A DNA stretch of 64,000 nucleotides from Leptofilum sp965223285. GTDB lineage: Bacteria > Chloroflexota > Anaerolineae > Promineifilales > Promineifilaceae. Under the pieces are notes generated by a model. That model did not search any database. It saw nothing but the letters and a program-made list of their open reading frames with translations, and was not told where the DNA came from. The DNA lies in NCBI RefSeq assembly GCF_965223285.1, contig NZ_OZ244997.1, forward strand, positions 5,022,001 to 5,086,000. Direction: 5' to 3'. Positions 22,622-32,087 of this stretch are shown here, one piece after another. The translations under genes were made by a program, and so were the position numbers. Numbering within the stretch: position 1 is the stretch's first letter; each line of letters starts with the position of its first letter.

Positions 22622-25600
22622 TTATTCAGCACCGCTTGTAATTTCACCGCTAAAGCAGGAAACGGCCGTACCTTCAAACAGATCAGAAGTCATTTCAGCA
22701 CAGTTCGTCCAGTCACCAGTTTTGGTTCCGTACATGCTAAACGTAACCGTGTGAGACCCACCTGGGGCACCAGGCGCAGAGAATACGTCAATCTCGTAAT
22801 CGCCATCCGGGAACGAAGGTGCGGGCAAGTCGCCAACGCCGTCTTGGTAGATAGCTGTACCGGTGTTACCGAACATGTTCTCGGCACCAACAGTCAACAA
22901 GCCACCATCACCATCAGAGAGCTGATCGGCTGGCCCATAGGTAAAGCTAATGTCCTCATCGGAACCGTAGCCAATCCATACTTGGAACGTATTGATTTCG
23001 CCGTCACCAAAGTTTGGAACCATTTCCCATTCTACGACAATCCAGGAGTTGATACCGTCAGTCAAGGTCGTTACCAAAACGCGTCCACCAGCACTTGGGT
23101 CAAGATCTGTCCAGAAAGGAGCCAGAACGTTGTTGGGAATGCTATCGTCGGGGAAGGCAGTTGTGTTGGTAAACTGAACGTCGGCTCCGGTGCCACCACC
23201 CACAACAATGTAACCGTTAGAGACAACGCCAATCGTACTCCAAGTTTCACCAGCATATTCAAATGCTGGAACAGTGACGTTGACGATGCTCTCATCAGTT
23301 GCACCAAGGTCCGTAGAGCTAAAGAGCGCCAATGGTAAGTAACCTGCTGGGGAGGCTGTCGGGTCAACAGCTGCATCCACAACTGGCGGAGAAGCTGCGA
23401 ACAAGGACCCACTTGTGCTCCAGGAGCGTGAGCCGGTTTGGGTTGCCCCATCCACGCTGCCATTCACTAAGCGCAAACGACGTGGCAGAATGTCGCTCAA
23501 GTCAAAGTTGGCTTCGGAGGCAAAGCTATTGTTGGTTACAGTGACGGTACATTCGGTTGCTTCACCAGGAGCCAAGCTAGCGGAATCACAGCTCTTGTCA
23601 ATGCTGACAAGTGCTTGCTCACGAACGATCGTGATGGGGAACCGCAGCGCGTGATCACCATGTGTCAGGTGCATCACAGCCATTGCGGTTTCGCCGAGGC
23701 CAATACCACTTGCGTCAACAGTAATCGGGATAGTGCGGTCACGACCAGCACGGATAGGTACAACAGAAGGTGTATCAACCACAAGCCCTTCATCAGATTC
23801 AATTGAAACATACCACCATGCATCGTAATCCAGTTCGCTTTGCAGCGTCCGGTAAACGGTCATTTCGCCGGGCATGCTGGGGATGTACAGGCTGGGGTAG
23901 TTGCTGTTCCACAGATCATCCTCGTGGGCAACGTAGTTAGCAGCAGAGTCAGAAATCGTCAAACCTGGGTTGCCAGCGTAGTTCAAGTCAATACGACCAG
24001 AGCCAACATCGAAATGGTCAACGGGTGTGACACCATCTTCTTTGGTTACACCATCTACTGTTGCTGTTGTCATTAAGGCAGATTTAATTTGCCCTGGTGT
24101 CCAGTCAGGATGCAATGCTTTAAGCAGTGCTGCCGAGCCAGCAGTATGCGGGCTGGACATGGAAGTACCACTCTTGAAGCCGAACAAACTTGGTTGGCCA
24201 AGCGGTTCTGCCTCATAAGGAGTGATAGCAGCCAGAATATTTACGCCAGGTCCTGTAACATCTGGTTTGCTCACGCCCAATGTTTGACCGGAGCCACCAC
24301 GGGAACTGAACGCGGCCATCACGTCACCCTGAACTGTGGTTTTAATACCACCGCTGAGGGTACCCATAACGTTGGTATTGTTTGCCATGAAGTCAAGCAA
24401 TTCAACGCCCTCAGTATCTTGAATGTGAATAGCGGGAACCCAATGGCTGTCATTATTCAGCGTTTGCAGTGCCGGATTGTACAGAACAAAACCACCAGCA
24501 CCACCAGCAGCTACGTTTGCGCTCTTGGTTACACGGGCGATGACACCACGTTTACAAACAACAATTTCGCCATTAAAGGTACCGGCCGGGAACGGGGTAT
24601 TACACATACCATTTTCTGCGTCTGTCTCATCCAGCCCATCAAAGTCATCGGCTAAAACAACAGGAGCAGGGCCGAAACCAGCGGTGATGGAAACACCATC
24701 AAGGGTCAAGGCAGCGCCACCGTCTGCTGTAAGTTCGATATTGGCAACGAAGCCACGATCGTGCGTGCTTGCACCAACTGTGGTAACCCAGGGGCTACGG
24801 CCAGCAACAGTATCAGCACCAGGGCCGCTATTGCCAGCAGATTTGGCAACAAAGATACCATTGTCGTAAGCACTCAAGAAGGCCAGAGACACAATATCGT
24901 TGTAAGGATCGCTACCGCCACCAACGGAGAAGTTTAGCACGTCAACACCGTCGATAATTGCTTGCTCTACAGCTGCAACCGTGTCAGAGCCGAAACAACT
25001 GGCGGTGCCAGGTACAGAACCACAAACCTTGTAAGCAATGATTTGGGCGCGGGGAGCAACACCGGAGAGGATGCCTAACGATCCGCCCAACAAGTCAGCG
25101 GAGACATTGCTGTTACCAGCAGCCGTGCTGGCAGTATGGGAACCATGTCCATCATTGTCACGTGCTGAGAGGAATTCGCCATCCATCATCGTGCGGTTGG
25201 CTTCGAAGGTTTCCATGAAGCGGTAAGCACCAATGAGCTTGTTGTTGCATTCAAAATCAAGCCCCAAATCGGTTCCGTCGACCATCACACTACCTAGATC
25301 ACAGCCATAAGTTCCGGGAGGAGCCGGGTAAGGATTGCCATTGGGATCAGGATCGGCAAAGGATGGATTTTCTGGCCAAACACCGGAATCCAAAATACCA
25401 ACGATGACGCCTTCACCGGCGTTTTCCTGGCCGCCTAACTCACTCCACATGGCCGGCGCACCAATCCATTGTGGCCCAGCGTCGGTTGTCAGTTCAACCT
25501 CTTCATCGAGATAAATACCGACAACGCCAGACATGGAGGCAATCGCATCTATATTAGCGCCAGCTACACGTGAAAGAGCAACACCGTTGAATATGCGACT

Positions 25601-25903
25601 ATATTCGTAAGTTACCTCGCCGTAAGCACCGAGGGCATCTTTGAGGGCACCAGCATCGATAGTTTCATCGATGGTGATAATAACGTTTACTTCTTCTAAA
25701 TCACCGATTTCAACACGGCCAGCGGTGGCCGTTTTGCTATTGGTAAATTCAGATTCTATTGAATTACCTGAAATATCGCCCGTAGCAGTAAATCCACCGT
25801 CCTGGGCAAAGCCTAAAGAGGCTGAGGAAAGCACCAGAACGAGTGTGAGTAATGCTAAGAGCAGTAGTGTAAGCACACTCTTTTTGGGATTTTTCTTAAA
25901 CAT
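22622..25903 (-). CDS. Secreted subtilisin-like S8 serine protease with PA and DUF11-type domains
   Basis: The 1093-residue protein has a signal peptide (residues 1-34), an I9-like prodomain (about 70-140), then the S8 catalytic domain. Asp172 lies in VGILDSGVWP, His253 in DNDGHGSHTAST, and Ser581 in SGTSMSSPHTAGSAALL. A PA-type insert lies at about 400-510 (VVCKRGVIARVTK). The C-terminal region has a DUF11-like domain (SIDKSCDSASLAPGEATECTV) and further beta-rich domains. Ribosome-binding site CAGGAGAACAG is ideal. It is intact and secreted. Only one ACGGCCGT lies in the gene, at its 3' end. Confidence 0.92.
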   Translation of the reverse strand: MFKKNPKKSVLTLLLLALLTLVLVLSSASLGFAQDGGFTATGDISGNSIESEFTNSKTATAGRVEIGDLEEVNVIITIDETIDAGALKDALGAYGEVTYEYSRIFNGVALSRVAGANIDAIASMSGVVGIYLDEEVELTTDAGPQWIGAPAMWSELGGQENAGEGVIVGILDSGVWPENPSFADPDPNGNPYPAPPGTYGCDLGSVMVDGTDLGLDFECNNKLIGAYRFMETFEANRTMMDGEFLSARDNDGHGSHTASTAAGNSNVSADLLGGSLGILSGVAPRAQIIAYKVCGSVPGTASCFGSDTVAAVEQAIIDGVDVLNFSVGGGSDPYNDIVSLAFLSAYDNGIFVAKSAGNSGPGADTVAGRSPWVTTVGASTHDRGFVANIELTADGGAALTLDGVSITAGFGPAPVVLADDFDGLDETDAENGMCNTPFPAGTFNGEIVVCKRGVIARVTKSANVAAGGAGGFVLYNPALQTLNNDSHWVPAIHIQDTEGVELLDFMANNTNVMGTLSGGIKTTVQGDVMAAFSSRGGSGQTLGVSKPDVTGPGVNILAAITPYEAEPLGQPSLFGFKSGTSMSSPHTAGSAALLKALHPDWTPGQIKSALMTTATVDGVTKEDGVTPVDHFDVGSGRIDLNYAGNPGLTISDSAANYVAHEDDLWNSNYPSLYIPSMPGEMTVYRTLQSELDYDAWWYVSIESDEGLVVDTPSVVPIRAGRDRTIPITVDASGIGLGETAMAVMHLTHGDHALRFPITIVREQALVSIDKSCDSASLAPGEATECTVTVTNNSFASEANFDLSDILPRRLRLVNGSVDGATQTGSRSWSTSGSLFAASPPVVDAAVDPTASPAGYLPLALFSSTDLGATDESIVNVTVPAFEYAGETWSTIGVVSNGYIVVGGGTGADVQFTNTTAFPDDSIPNNVLAPFWTDLDPSAGGRVLVTTLTDGINSWIVVEWEMVPNFGDGEINTFQVWIGYGSDEDISFTYGPADQLSDGDGGLLTVGAENMFGNTGTAIYQDGVGDLPAPSFPDGDYEIDVFSAPGAPGGSHTVTFSMYGTKTGDWTNCAEMTSDLFEGTAVSCFSGEITSGAE

Positions 25904-26133
25904 CTGTTCTCCTGTTTTGTTTTTACAATGTAAGGTTTCATGCTAATTCAGTTAATCTTCCGATTTAACTTGTAAAAGATGTTTAATTCTATATAAACCA
26001 CCTCCTTAAAATATTTATTTTTCATTTTATTGGTTGGTGCTGGTACGAACTACAAATCATATTGATGGCTGTTTGGGTAGCTGCTAGCCTGATTTATGTT
26101 TTCAGGTTGCAGCAAAAGAAAACTGCTCACAGG

Positions 26134-26181
26134 AAGAACCCGCTCATCTAATTAGATGGCAAGTTTTCGCGGGTAGTTCTT
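26134..26181. repeat. Structured element (clover-like inverted repeats)
   Basis: AAGAA pairs with TTCTT and CCCGC with GCGGG. Inside lies the perfect 14-base palindrome CATCTAATTAGATG (about 26144-26157) with an unpaired GCAAGTTTTC-type segment. The shape is that of a folded RNA or a protein-binding site. I could not match it to a known riboswitch. Confidence 0.4.
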
Positions 26182-26674
26182 TGCTATTGCCCGGTTCAAG
26201 GGTGTGTATGTAGCACCTTCCATAAATTGATCAATATTGTTTGCGTGCTTTCGTGATCTGTTGTTAGCTTCCGGATCTATTTATTTTTGCTTTTTGTACG
26301 GGGTAACTTCTTCTGAAAAATTTTTGCACTATTGTACGATTCTAGCTTATTATGAGACCAGATAAACATACTTAAAATTGGTTACATTTATGCTTACGGA
26401 ATCATTAATTGTGGGTCCAATACAACTATTTTTTCTCATTAGATTGTTGTCTAATGTTATGCTGTTCCCATAAATTTGACAATTATTTTTCATCAAGCAC
26501 ACATTTTGTTTTCATAAATTTGTGAAGCCAAAAAGATTTTGAATTAGGAATGGCTCACATTTGGTTTTTATTTGAGCAAACCACACTCGCTCTGTGGTTT
26601 TCGTGTGACTTTCTGGATTGCATATGTTGTGAATCTTCAAAAAAATGTATGTGTAAGGGACGTAAATTTTTTAT

Positions 26675-26700
26675 TTGGGTGGATACGGCCGTGTTATAAT
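26675..26700 (+). promoter_or_regulatory. Promoter-like -10 box of the NACHT-HEAT gene
   Basis: TATAAT at 26695-26700 lies 45 bp before the ATG at 26745, with TTATTT about 18 bases upstream as a weak -35 box. An ACGGCCGT palindrome occupies the spacer between them. Confidence 0.5.
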
Positions 26701-26744
26701 CTCGTCGCACATATCACCGACGAACACATTAGCTAACTTAACTT

Positions 26745-29165
26745 ATGCAAATATTCCGAAATTGGCAGTTCGATATACTTTCTTTTGTTGTTGGCCTGGT
26801 TTTGGGGCTGGTGGTGGCGTATGGGTTCTTGCGGTTACGGCCGTTCTTACGCCGTCGTTTGGCGCGTTTAACAGGTTGGGTGCGGGAGCGCATCGCGTAT
26901 TTGCGATCTGGGGTCGCCTTGCGATATTCTGCAGAAACGGCCGCTTATGCCAATGCCCACCATCTGTTAGGCGACCAGGCTGGTCTTGATGCCCTGTTTG
27001 TCCCTCCCCGCTTGCAGGCACCGTTGGATGATCCTGCCTTGCTGCCTGAAGATAGGGCGGCAACGGCTTTGAGCTATCTATGGCCAGAGTGGTCTGGCAG
27101 CATGGGGTTGCCCCCGCCACCAATGATGGGTGTGGATCAACTATTGAGAAACGGCCGTCGCGTCATTATTGCCGGGGAGTCGGGCGTGGGTAAAACCACT
27201 TTGCTCGCTCACCTCGCTTACCGGTGTGCTGTGGCTACTGCGGAGGGCAAAGATGCTGCTTTGGCGAACATCATGCCTGTGCTGGTACACGTGGCTGAGC
27301 TGGGTGTGGCCGCTGGGGGTGAGCTGGAAGATGCTGAAATAGTCTTGGCCAGCGCACTGCAAAAACGGGCAAATCCGTTGACGGCACCGGGCATTAAAGA
27401 TTTGCTGCACCAGAAGCTAAAGGCTGGGCAGGTTTTGCTGCTACTAGATGGCTGGGATGCGCTACCGGCTCCCAAACGGCCGAATGTGGCGGAATGGCTA
27501 GAAGCATTGTTGCGCAAATACAAAAACACGCAAACGTTTGTGGCTACTGGCATAACTGGGCAGGGCTTGCTGCTGGAATTAAATTTCACCTGGAGTACGC
27601 TGCTGCCGTGGCGGCTGGGGGAAGTTGAGCAATTTTCTGAGCAGGCAACGCAGGCACTTTCTGTGAGTAAACCACCCCGCTTGCCCTATTTTTGGCAGCC
27701 GGGACAAACCACGGCCGTTACTACCCTGAACTTTTTTCTACGTAGTTTATCGAAAGTGGCAGATGACCCGAAACGACCGTTTCCGCTTTGTGATTTGCTG
27801 CAAAAGAGTTTGCCCGTCATGGCTGGGCAATCGGGGGTTGATGCCCAGACAGTTGCTTTTTGGCAGCGGTTGGCTTTCATCATGTTAAACGACGGCAAAA
27901 TGGCACTGAGCAACACAGAGCTAACGGCCGTTGCCGAAAAAATGTGCCTGAACGCCGAAGGCGAACCAGATCGCAGTGCTGCCAACCAGCTACAAAAATC
28001 GGTCAAAAAGACGCCTATTTTTGTGACGTGGGGGAATGGCACCGTGAGCTGTCGGGGTGCGTTGTGGCGTGACTTTTTAGCAGCAGGCTACCTGGTTGCG
28101 CAGGAAGATGAGGCGACTGTGGCGGCCCACCTGCACGACGGTGCCTGGGTGCAGATGCTTCGCTTTTATGCCGCGCAGCGAGACCCTGCAGCGTTAGCAA
28201 AGCAGCTTTTGCAAGGGCAGGACAATTCACCCTCGCGCGAGTCTGTCTTCCAGGTGGCTTCCTGGCTGCCGCTAACGACGGCCAAGGGAGAGTGGCGGCG
28301 GCAGACGATGATTTTGCTGGGGCAGATGATTCGCTCTGGCCCATCGTTTACCCAGGTCATACGCCAACGGGCGACGGCAGCGTTGGCGCGTTCGCAGGAG
28401 ACGGGGGTGATGACCTTTGTTTCTCAGTTGCTAGAGCGATCCGACCCATTTTTACGGCAGTTGGGCACGGCCGCTTTGCCACAGTTGGGAGATGACCGGG
28501 CCATGAGCCTGTTGGCAAATATGGTTTCTGATGGAGATGAACTGGTGCGGCAAACGGCCGTTTACGGCTTGCTGCTTCATCAACATCACCCATTGGCAGA
28601 GCAGCCGCTGCTAGCGGCACTCATTGGCGAAGATGAGACATTGAGCCAGATCGTGGCCGAGGGATTGGCCATGAATGGTTCGCGGGGCACGGAAATCCTG
28701 AAAGAGGCTCTGGGGGATGCGGATATTCAGGTTCGCCGGGCAGCTGTGCTGGGTTTGGCAACTCTGGATGAGCGCTGGGTGGAGAAGCAGCTTGTTCAGG
28801 TGGAGCGGCACGATGATGAATGGTTTGTCCGTTCAGCAGCGAATGGCGCATTGGAGACGTTGCGGGCGCGGCGCAAAGCGGCCAAATGGGTGCCGCCCAA
28901 TCCTGCCGACCAGCGTTGGCTAACGATGGCGTTCCGCCCAAACGGCCGTATCGTGCCCGATGGGGCAGCCGCCATGCCCTTTTTGGTGCAGATCATCAGC
29001 GAATCTGACGACAGTAAATTGCGTGCCTCTGCGGCTACCTTGCTAAGCCATTTACCGGCCCTGGATGCGATGCCTGCGTTGGAAACGGCCGCACGTGATG
29101 CCGATTTCCAGGTGAGCGAAGCTGCCTTCACCACCCTCTGCCATTTAAGGCGGGCTTACGGTTAA
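26745..29165 (+). CDS. Membrane-anchored NACHT-type ATPase with HEAT repeats
   Basis: The 806-residue protein has an N-terminal transmembrane helix (residues about 8-28). A NACHT/STAND ATPase follows at about 135-300, with Walker A IIAGESGVGKTTLLAHLAYR and Walker B VLLLLDGWDALP. The C-terminal 330 residues are HEAT-like repeats (LGTAALPQLGDDRAMSLLANMV, EILKEALGDADIQVRRAAVLGLATL, LRASAATLLSHLPALDAMPALETAARD). Such proteins sense a trigger through repeats and oligomerise through the ATPase. It could be a stress or defence sensor, but no effector domain is visible. Seven palindromes lie inside. Confidence 0.78.
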   Translation: MQIFRNWQFDILSFVVGLVLGLVVAYGFLRLRPFLRRRLARLTGWVRERIAYLRSGVALRYSAETAAYANAHHLLGDQAGLDALFVPPRLQAPLDDPALLPEDRAATALSYLWPEWSGSMGLPPPPMMGVDQLLRNGRRVIIAGESGVGKTTLLAHLAYRCAVATAEGKDAALANIMPVLVHVAELGVAAGGELEDAEIVLASALQKRANPLTAPGIKDLLHQKLKAGQVLLLLDGWDALPAPKRPNVAEWLEALLRKYKNTQTFVATGITGQGLLLELNFTWSTLLPWRLGEVEQFSEQATQALSVSKPPRLPYFWQPGQTTAVTTLNFFLRSLSKVADDPKRPFPLCDLLQKSLPVMAGQSGVDAQTVAFWQRLAFIMLNDGKMALSNTELTAVAEKMCLNAEGEPDRSAANQLQKSVKKTPIFVTWGNGTVSCRGALWRDFLAAGYLVAQEDEATVAAHLHDGAWVQMLRFYAAQRDPAALAKQLLQGQDNSPSRESVFQVASWLPLTTAKGEWRRQTMILLGQMIRSGPSFTQVIRQRATAALARSQETGVMTFVSQLLERSDPFLRQLGTAALPQLGDDRAMSLLANMVSDGDELVRQTAVYGLLLHQHHPLAEQPLLAALIGEDETLSQIVAEGLAMNGSRGTEILKEALGDADIQVRRAAVLGLATLDERWVEKQLVQVERHDDEWFVRSAANGALETLRARRKAAKWVPPNPADQRWLTMAFRPNGRIVPDGAAAMPFLVQIISESDDSKLRASAATLLSHLPALDAMPALETAARDADFQVSEAAFTTLCHLRRAYG

Positions 29166-29176
29166 ATGACCTTTTG

Positions 29177-30133
29177 TTACTCCGGTAAATGCTGTTCAAA
29201 AAAGGCGGTGGCAATGGCTGGGTTGTCGATGAGGTATTGGTAGCCGCTGAACCGATCGGTGCCGGGAACCAGCAGGGGGCCGCTGGGATTGGGTGTAGCA
29301 ATGGCGATTTGCTGTACGTCATCGGGGCTGCCCCAGGGATCATTCATCCCTTGAATGTACAAAACGGGGGTTTGGCCTGCCTGAGATGCGGCCGTTCCTA
29401 ACCGATATTCCTTTAACGGCCGTCCGCCAGCCTGCTGGAAGATAAACTCCGCCAATGGCAAGATGGCCTTCCCCAACATCCCAAATTGATGTGCGCCAAA
29501 TCGTTCAGCAAAATGGGCTGGGGAGGTAGGCTGCACGGCGATTGCTGCTTGAATTTCATTTGTTTCTGGTAGCGTGTACAGCACTGTGTTGGCTCCAGCA
29601 GAAAAACCAATCGCGCCAATGCGGTTGGCGGCGACTTCTGGTCGGCTATGCAGATAAGCAATTGCGCCCAGAACGTCTTGCGCCTCGGCTTCGCCAAACT
29701 GCATCGGGGGCTGGCTACCGCTTTCACCGTGATTACGGCCGTCGTACATAAGCACATTAAATCCATCGTTATGCAAACTGTGTGCCAGCCGCAGCAGATC
29801 AACCTGAGATGCCCCTATCATGTTGGCCACAACGTCGGTGGCCGCTTCGCCCAGCCGGTTCCAGCCCCAGCCATGTACCATAATGAGCGTTGCCCCTTTC
29901 CGTAAGGAGTTGCCTGGTGCAGGAATGAACCAGCCGCTTAAGCGCACGCCGTCCGTCGCCGGGAAAGTGACATCTACATAGGGCATATCTACCTGATCGG
30001 GGGTGCCCCAAAGCGGTTGGCGCAATGGCTGGATCAATCGCTGGGCAATAAAGGCAGCAACTGCGGTTATGAGTCCAGCGACGATGCCTCCTAAAATAAA
30101 CAGCCAGCGCAAAACGCGACGAAAAATATTCAT
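29177..30133 (-). CDS. Alpha/beta hydrolase with N-terminal membrane helix
   Basis: The 318-residue protein has a membrane helix at residues 8-30 (LFILGGIVAGLITAVAAFIA). A hydrolase core follows, with oxyanion strand ATLIMVHGWGWNR, nucleophile elbow IGFSAGANTV (G-F-S-A-G), and candidate Asp/His in GMNDPWGSPDDVQ and the C-terminus. It resembles the BAAT/dienelactone-type extracytoplasmic lipases and esterases. I chose ATG 30133, with a GAGAGGAATT ribosome-binding site, over an upstream in-frame ATG at 30205. Substrate unknown. It lies convergent to the NACHT-HEAT gene (11 bp). Confidence 0.8.
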   Translation of the reverse strand: MNIFRRVLRWLFILGGIVAGLITAVAAFIAQRLIQPLRQPLWGTPDQVDMPYVDVTFPATDGVRLSGWFIPAPGNSLRKGATLIMVHGWGWNRLGEAATDVVANMIGASQVDLLRLAHSLHNDGFNVLMYDGRNHGESGSQPPMQFGEAEAQDVLGAIAYLHSRPEVAANRIGAIGFSAGANTVLYTLPETNEIQAAIAVQPTSPAHFAERFGAHQFGMLGKAILPLAEFIFQQAGGRPLKEYRLGTAASQAGQTPVLYIQGMNDPWGSPDDVQQIAIATPNPSGPLLVPGTDRFSGYQYLIDNPAIATAFFEQHLPE

Positions 30134-30234
30134 ATAATTCCTCTCACTTCTTTCTTGAATGAGCCACAGATCATTATCCGATTTTTCCACGCTATTGTGC
30201 CACAAATTGATGATTTACGGGAGATACGGCCGTT

Positions 30235-32085
30235 TTACGGTGGCGTCATGGCACAGCGAAAGCCCAGGTTGGCACGGGCCACCGTGGGGTCAAATGAGCC
30301 GCGGGCGACAATCCGCAACTCCTCGGCGGAGGAGAGCCAGGAACCACCCCGGATCACTTTGAAATCACCGTCGGTTGGGCCAAGCGGGTTGGTGTCGGTG
30401 CTGCTTTCATAGTAACGCGGGTCGTACCAATCGCTCACCCACTCCATCACGTTCCCGGCCATCTCGTAGGCACCAATGGGGGAACGGCCGTCTACAAAAC
30501 TACCAACCGGCGCGGTATCTCGATGTCCATCATTTACGCTGTTGTCTCGCACGTCGCGGGTACAGCCTGTGTCGCAAAAGTTCACCTTGGTACCGTCAAA
30601 CGCATCTCCCCAGGGAAAGCGCAGCACAATGGATTGCACAGGATCAAATCCGGCGGCCATTTCCCACTCTGCCTCAGACGGCAGCCGCCCCCCGCGCCAA
30701 TCGCAGAAAGTGTCTGCATCGTACCAGGAAACGAAGATGACCGGATAATCGTCATAGGTGGGGTCGCCAAAGTAGGCGGGATGATAGGTGGCCGAACTGC
30801 GCTGTGGCGAATTGCAGGCCCCCGCCGCCACACATTGGGCATATTGCCCGTTGGTGACCTCCGTTTCATCAATAAAAAAGGGATCGATGCGCACAAGGTG
30901 AGACGGCCGTTCATCCGCTTCCTCCTCATCTGTACCCATCCTAAACAGCCCGCCTGGCATAAACACCATTCGTGCGCCCGTGTCCGTAATCAGCGGCTCC
31001 GGGCTGGGCGTGGGCGGCAGAGTGGGGGCAGGCAGCGGCGATGGCGTCGGGGCCATCGAGGTGAGAGCAGCAACGATGGCCGATTCCAAGGTGACAGTTG
31101 CTTCCGCTTGAGCAACTGGATCATCCTCACCCAGCCCCGATAAAGTTAAAACGATGCCAGAAACAACAATCAGCAACAGCAAAACAATTAGAGCGATAAT
31201 CGTGCGCTGCTCCATCTGGCGGCGGGTACGCGGAGCAATGAGCGGCGGCTTGGGGCGGCCAATTTGCCGATCGGGGCTGCGCCGTGGCAGCTCTGGCACG
31301 GGCTCTGGCTGGCTGTTGGGCTTGGTGAGGGCGTTGGCAAACGATTCGGCCGTTTCATAGCGCGCATCCGGGCGGAGTGAAAGCGCACGATTGGCAACCA
31401 GCGACAGGTACGGCGGCACTTCGTCATTTACCTCGCGGGCAGGCAGCAAATCTGTGAGGCCAGATTCGCGACTGAGGGCGTTGGGCGGTACCTGACTGGT
31501 GAGCAGTGTATAAAGCGTTGCCCCCAGGCTGTAAATGTCGCTAGCTGGGGAGACATCTAGCTGGGCTTGCTGCTCCGGTGCGCCAAATCCCTGGCTGTGC
31601 AGATGCACGCCCAGCCCCGGCAAGCCGCTGTCTACCAGAAAAACCGTGCCGTCTGGCGCGACGCGAATGTTGGCAGGCTTAATGTTGAGGTGTAGCTGAC
31701 CTTTTTGATGCAGGTAACTAAGTGGCTCACAGACGGCTTGCAGCCATTCAATGATGCGGTCGATGGGGAGACGGCCGTATTGCTCCAGCAAACTTTGCAA
31801 ATCCACCCCATCAACATAGTGGCTCACCAAATATTGGCCTGTTTCTTCGATGGCGAAATGATCGACTACGTTGGGCAGCTGTGGGTGAGACAATTCACTG
31901 AGACGGCGAGCTTCTTGCCGAAACCGCTTTTGCATCGCAACTGAACTGTCTCGATACTCCTTCACGGCCACATCAAGATCATCAACCACGTCCCGCGCGC
32001 GATAAACAGCCCCATATTGGCCTTCAGCCAACAAGCCAACAATGCGATACCGCTTATTGAGCAATTCACCTGGATACAGCGGCAT
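30235..32085 (-). CDS. Ser/Thr protein kinase-like (probable pseudokinase) fused to an FGE-sulfatase domain
   Basis: The 616-residue protein has an N-terminal kinase fold (residues 1-270): Gly-loop GLLAEGQYGAVYRARD and Lys in DVAVKEY are kept. The catalytic loop reads LHLNIKPANI instead of HRDxKPxN (catalytic Asp replaced by Asn), and the DFG motif is DSG. A Pro-rich linker and one transmembrane helix (about 300-320) follow. The extracytoplasmic C-terminus is an FGE-sulfatase/SUMF1-like domain (MVFMPGGLFRMGTDEEEADE, PVIFVSWYDADTFCDWRGGR, AGNVMEWVSDWYDPRYY, VIRGGSW). Activity as a kinase is doubtful. It lies 2 bp after an exchanger gene. Confidence 0.85.
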   Translation of the reverse strand: MPLYPGELLNKRYRIVGLLAEGQYGAVYRARDVVDDLDVAVKEYRDSSVAMQKRFRQEARRLSELSHPQLPNVVDHFAIEETGQYLVSHYVDGVDLQSLLEQYGRLPIDRIIEWLQAVCEPLSYLHQKGQLHLNIKPANIRVAPDGTVFLVDSGLPGLGVHLHSQGFGAPEQQAQLDVSPASDIYSLGATLYTLLTSQVPPNALSRESGLTDLLPAREVNDEVPPYLSLVANRALSLRPDARYETAESFANALTKPNSQPEPVPELPRRSPDRQIGRPKPPLIAPRTRRQMEQRTIIALIVLLLLIVVSGIVLTLSGLGEDDPVAQAEATVTLESAIVAALTSMAPTPSPLPAPTLPPTPSPEPLITDTGARMVFMPGGLFRMGTDEEEADERPSHLVRIDPFFIDETEVTNGQYAQCVAAGACNSPQRSSATYHPAYFGDPTYDDYPVIFVSWYDADTFCDWRGGRLPSEAEWEMAAGFDPVQSIVLRFPWGDAFDGTKVNFCDTGCTRDVRDNSVNDGHRDTAPVGSFVDGRSPIGAYEMAGNVMEWVSDWYDPRYYESSTDTNPLGPTDGDFKVIRGGSWLSSAEELRIVARGSFDPTVARANLGFRCAMTPP

Positions 32086-32087
32086 GG

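Larger units (their letters stand above)
25904..26744. other. Long AT-rich intergenic region
   Basis: This 841-bp gap between the divergent subtilase and NACHT-HEAT genes has no supportable coding frame and is markedly more AT-rich than its neighbours. It holds the structured element at 26134-26181 and the promoter-like TATAAT at 26695. An orphan anti-SD-type AAGGAGGTGG lies on the minus strand at about 26000. Long untranslated leaders or small RNAs are possible. Confidence 0.5.

Noticed and set aside
25990..26012. Small peptide gene after the orphan AAGGAGGTGG on the minus strand
   Set aside because: The only start codon (GTG) overlaps the ribosome-binding site and gives a 17-residue frame, so translation is improbable.
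26134..26181. A known riboswitch (for example a c-di-GMP type)
   Set aside because: The folded element does not show the conserved core of any riboswitch I can recall, so it is listed only as a structured element.
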